64,000 bases of DNA from the NCBI GenBank assembly GCA_900759445.1, contig CAAEVH010000055.1, positions 93,140 to 157,139 of the forward strand, given 5' to 3'. The position numbers and the translations under genes are program-made. A model generated the notes under the pieces. That model was not told the origin of the DNA and did not search any database. It saw only the letters and a list, made by a program, of their open reading frames with translations. Below are positions 63,852 through 64,000 of this stretch, in pieces (the stretch's first letter is position 1; every line of letters starts with the position of its first letter). The DNA comes from an uncultured Raoultella sp. (GTDB lineage Bacteria > Pseudomonadota > Gammaproteobacteria > Enterobacterales > Enterobacteriaceae).

Positions 63852-63992
63852 GGCCGGGAGAACCCGCAGGGATGCGGGTTTAGGGCGCGTTTTGCAGGGA
63901 CGCTACCTCGCGCCCGGCCCGGTAGCCTGGAGGAATAAACGGAGGGGACCACGAAGTGGCAATTTTCCCGCCGGGAGCCGGGATTGTTAAGG
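63852..63992. other. GC-rich multi-stem structured element
   Basis: Nested complementary segments: CCGGG (63854)/CCCGG (63918), AACCCGCA (63861)/TGCGGGTT (63873), GGGCGCG (63883)/CGCGCCC (63909), then CCAC-GAA-GTGG (63949-63959) and a CCCG/CGGG stem near 63967-63982. The first three form a three-way junction. It does not look coding and continues to the window edge. It may be a structured RNA, a repeat-family member or a leader of the next gene. Confidence 0.5.
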
Positions 63993-64000
63993 GTACGGCG

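Noticed and set aside
63536..63952. A 138-codon minus-strand ORF overlapping the ABC-F 3' end.
   Set aside because: It is antisense to a clear ABC-F gene for half its length and otherwise covers the stem-rich element; composition-driven open frame with no domain or ribosome site.
1..64000. CRISPR arrays, tRNA or rRNA genes, insertion sequences, prophage genes.
   Set aside because: No regularly spaced repeats, no cloverleaf or rRNA-like stretches, and no transposase, integrase or phage structural proteins were seen; the Qin prophage that flanks related genes in E. coli K-12 is absent.

Overview
The window is chromosomal DNA from an enterobacterium. Gene order and protein sequences are close to Escherichia coli/Salmonella (ynfK-clcB-dmsD-ynfHGE, speG-ynfB-ynfA-rspA, ydfI-ydfZ-ydfH-ydfG-dcp, marCRAB, sotB, sad-glsB-yneG, uxaB-yneE, tam, digH, ddp, osmC-sra-maeA). 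It also carries blocks that E. coli K-12 lacks: urtABCDE, a 3-hydroxybutyrate operon, a fifth-type ABC-F gene and a VF530-family gene. Citrobacter is the best guess, from content only. No prophage, insertion sequence, rRNA, tRNA or CRISPR array was seen.

The segment is the replication terminus. A dif site that differs from the E. coli sequence at one base lies at 39119-39146. A Tus-binding Ter site lies at 36468-36484, two perfect matS sites at 20809 and 44524, and the FtsK-guiding KOPS octamers I found switch strand at dif.

Layout. (1) 1-9.3 kb: end of bioD2, chloride channel clcB, the anaerobic YnfEGH oxidoreductase with its DmsD chaperone (only one catalytic subunit), small envelope proteins, spermidine acetyltransferase. 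(2) 9.4-18.2 kb: a sugar-acid group (rspA, an AT-rich MFS transporter, ydfI), ydfZ, the GntR regulator ydfH, ydfG, dipeptidase dcp, and small proteins. (3) 18.3-24.6 kb: MgrR sRNA and MgtS, then the urea ABC transporter urtABCDE behind a sigma-54/NtrC-type promoter. (4) 24.6-38.8 kb: exporters ydeE, eamA and sotB, the mar locus, putrescine/glutamine genes (ptrR, sad, glsB, yneG), uxaB, yneE, tam. (5) 38.8-41.0 kb: the dif region, with an orphan ORF, a compositionally foreign yeeN, and a small upstream ORF coupled to a VF530-family gene. (6) 41.0-52.3 kb: digH, a chemoreceptor, hdeB, and an RpiR-type regulator plus ddpXABCDF (D-Ala-D-Ala use) behind a second sigma-54 promoter. (7) 52.3-59.0 kb: LysR regulator and a complete 3-hydroxybutyrate/acetoacetate catabolic operon. 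(8) 59.0-64.0 kb: osmC, sra, maeA, then an ABC-F ATPase preceded by a 27-codon leader peptide with mutually exclusive hairpins, and a GC-rich multi-stem element at the window edge.

The most unusual items are the ABC-F leader/attenuator, the structured element after it, the ORF coupled to the VF530 gene, and the small ORFs around dcp and mgtS. Two nitrogen-scavenging transport operons (urea, D-Ala-D-Ala) sit in one Ter segment under sigma-54 promoters.
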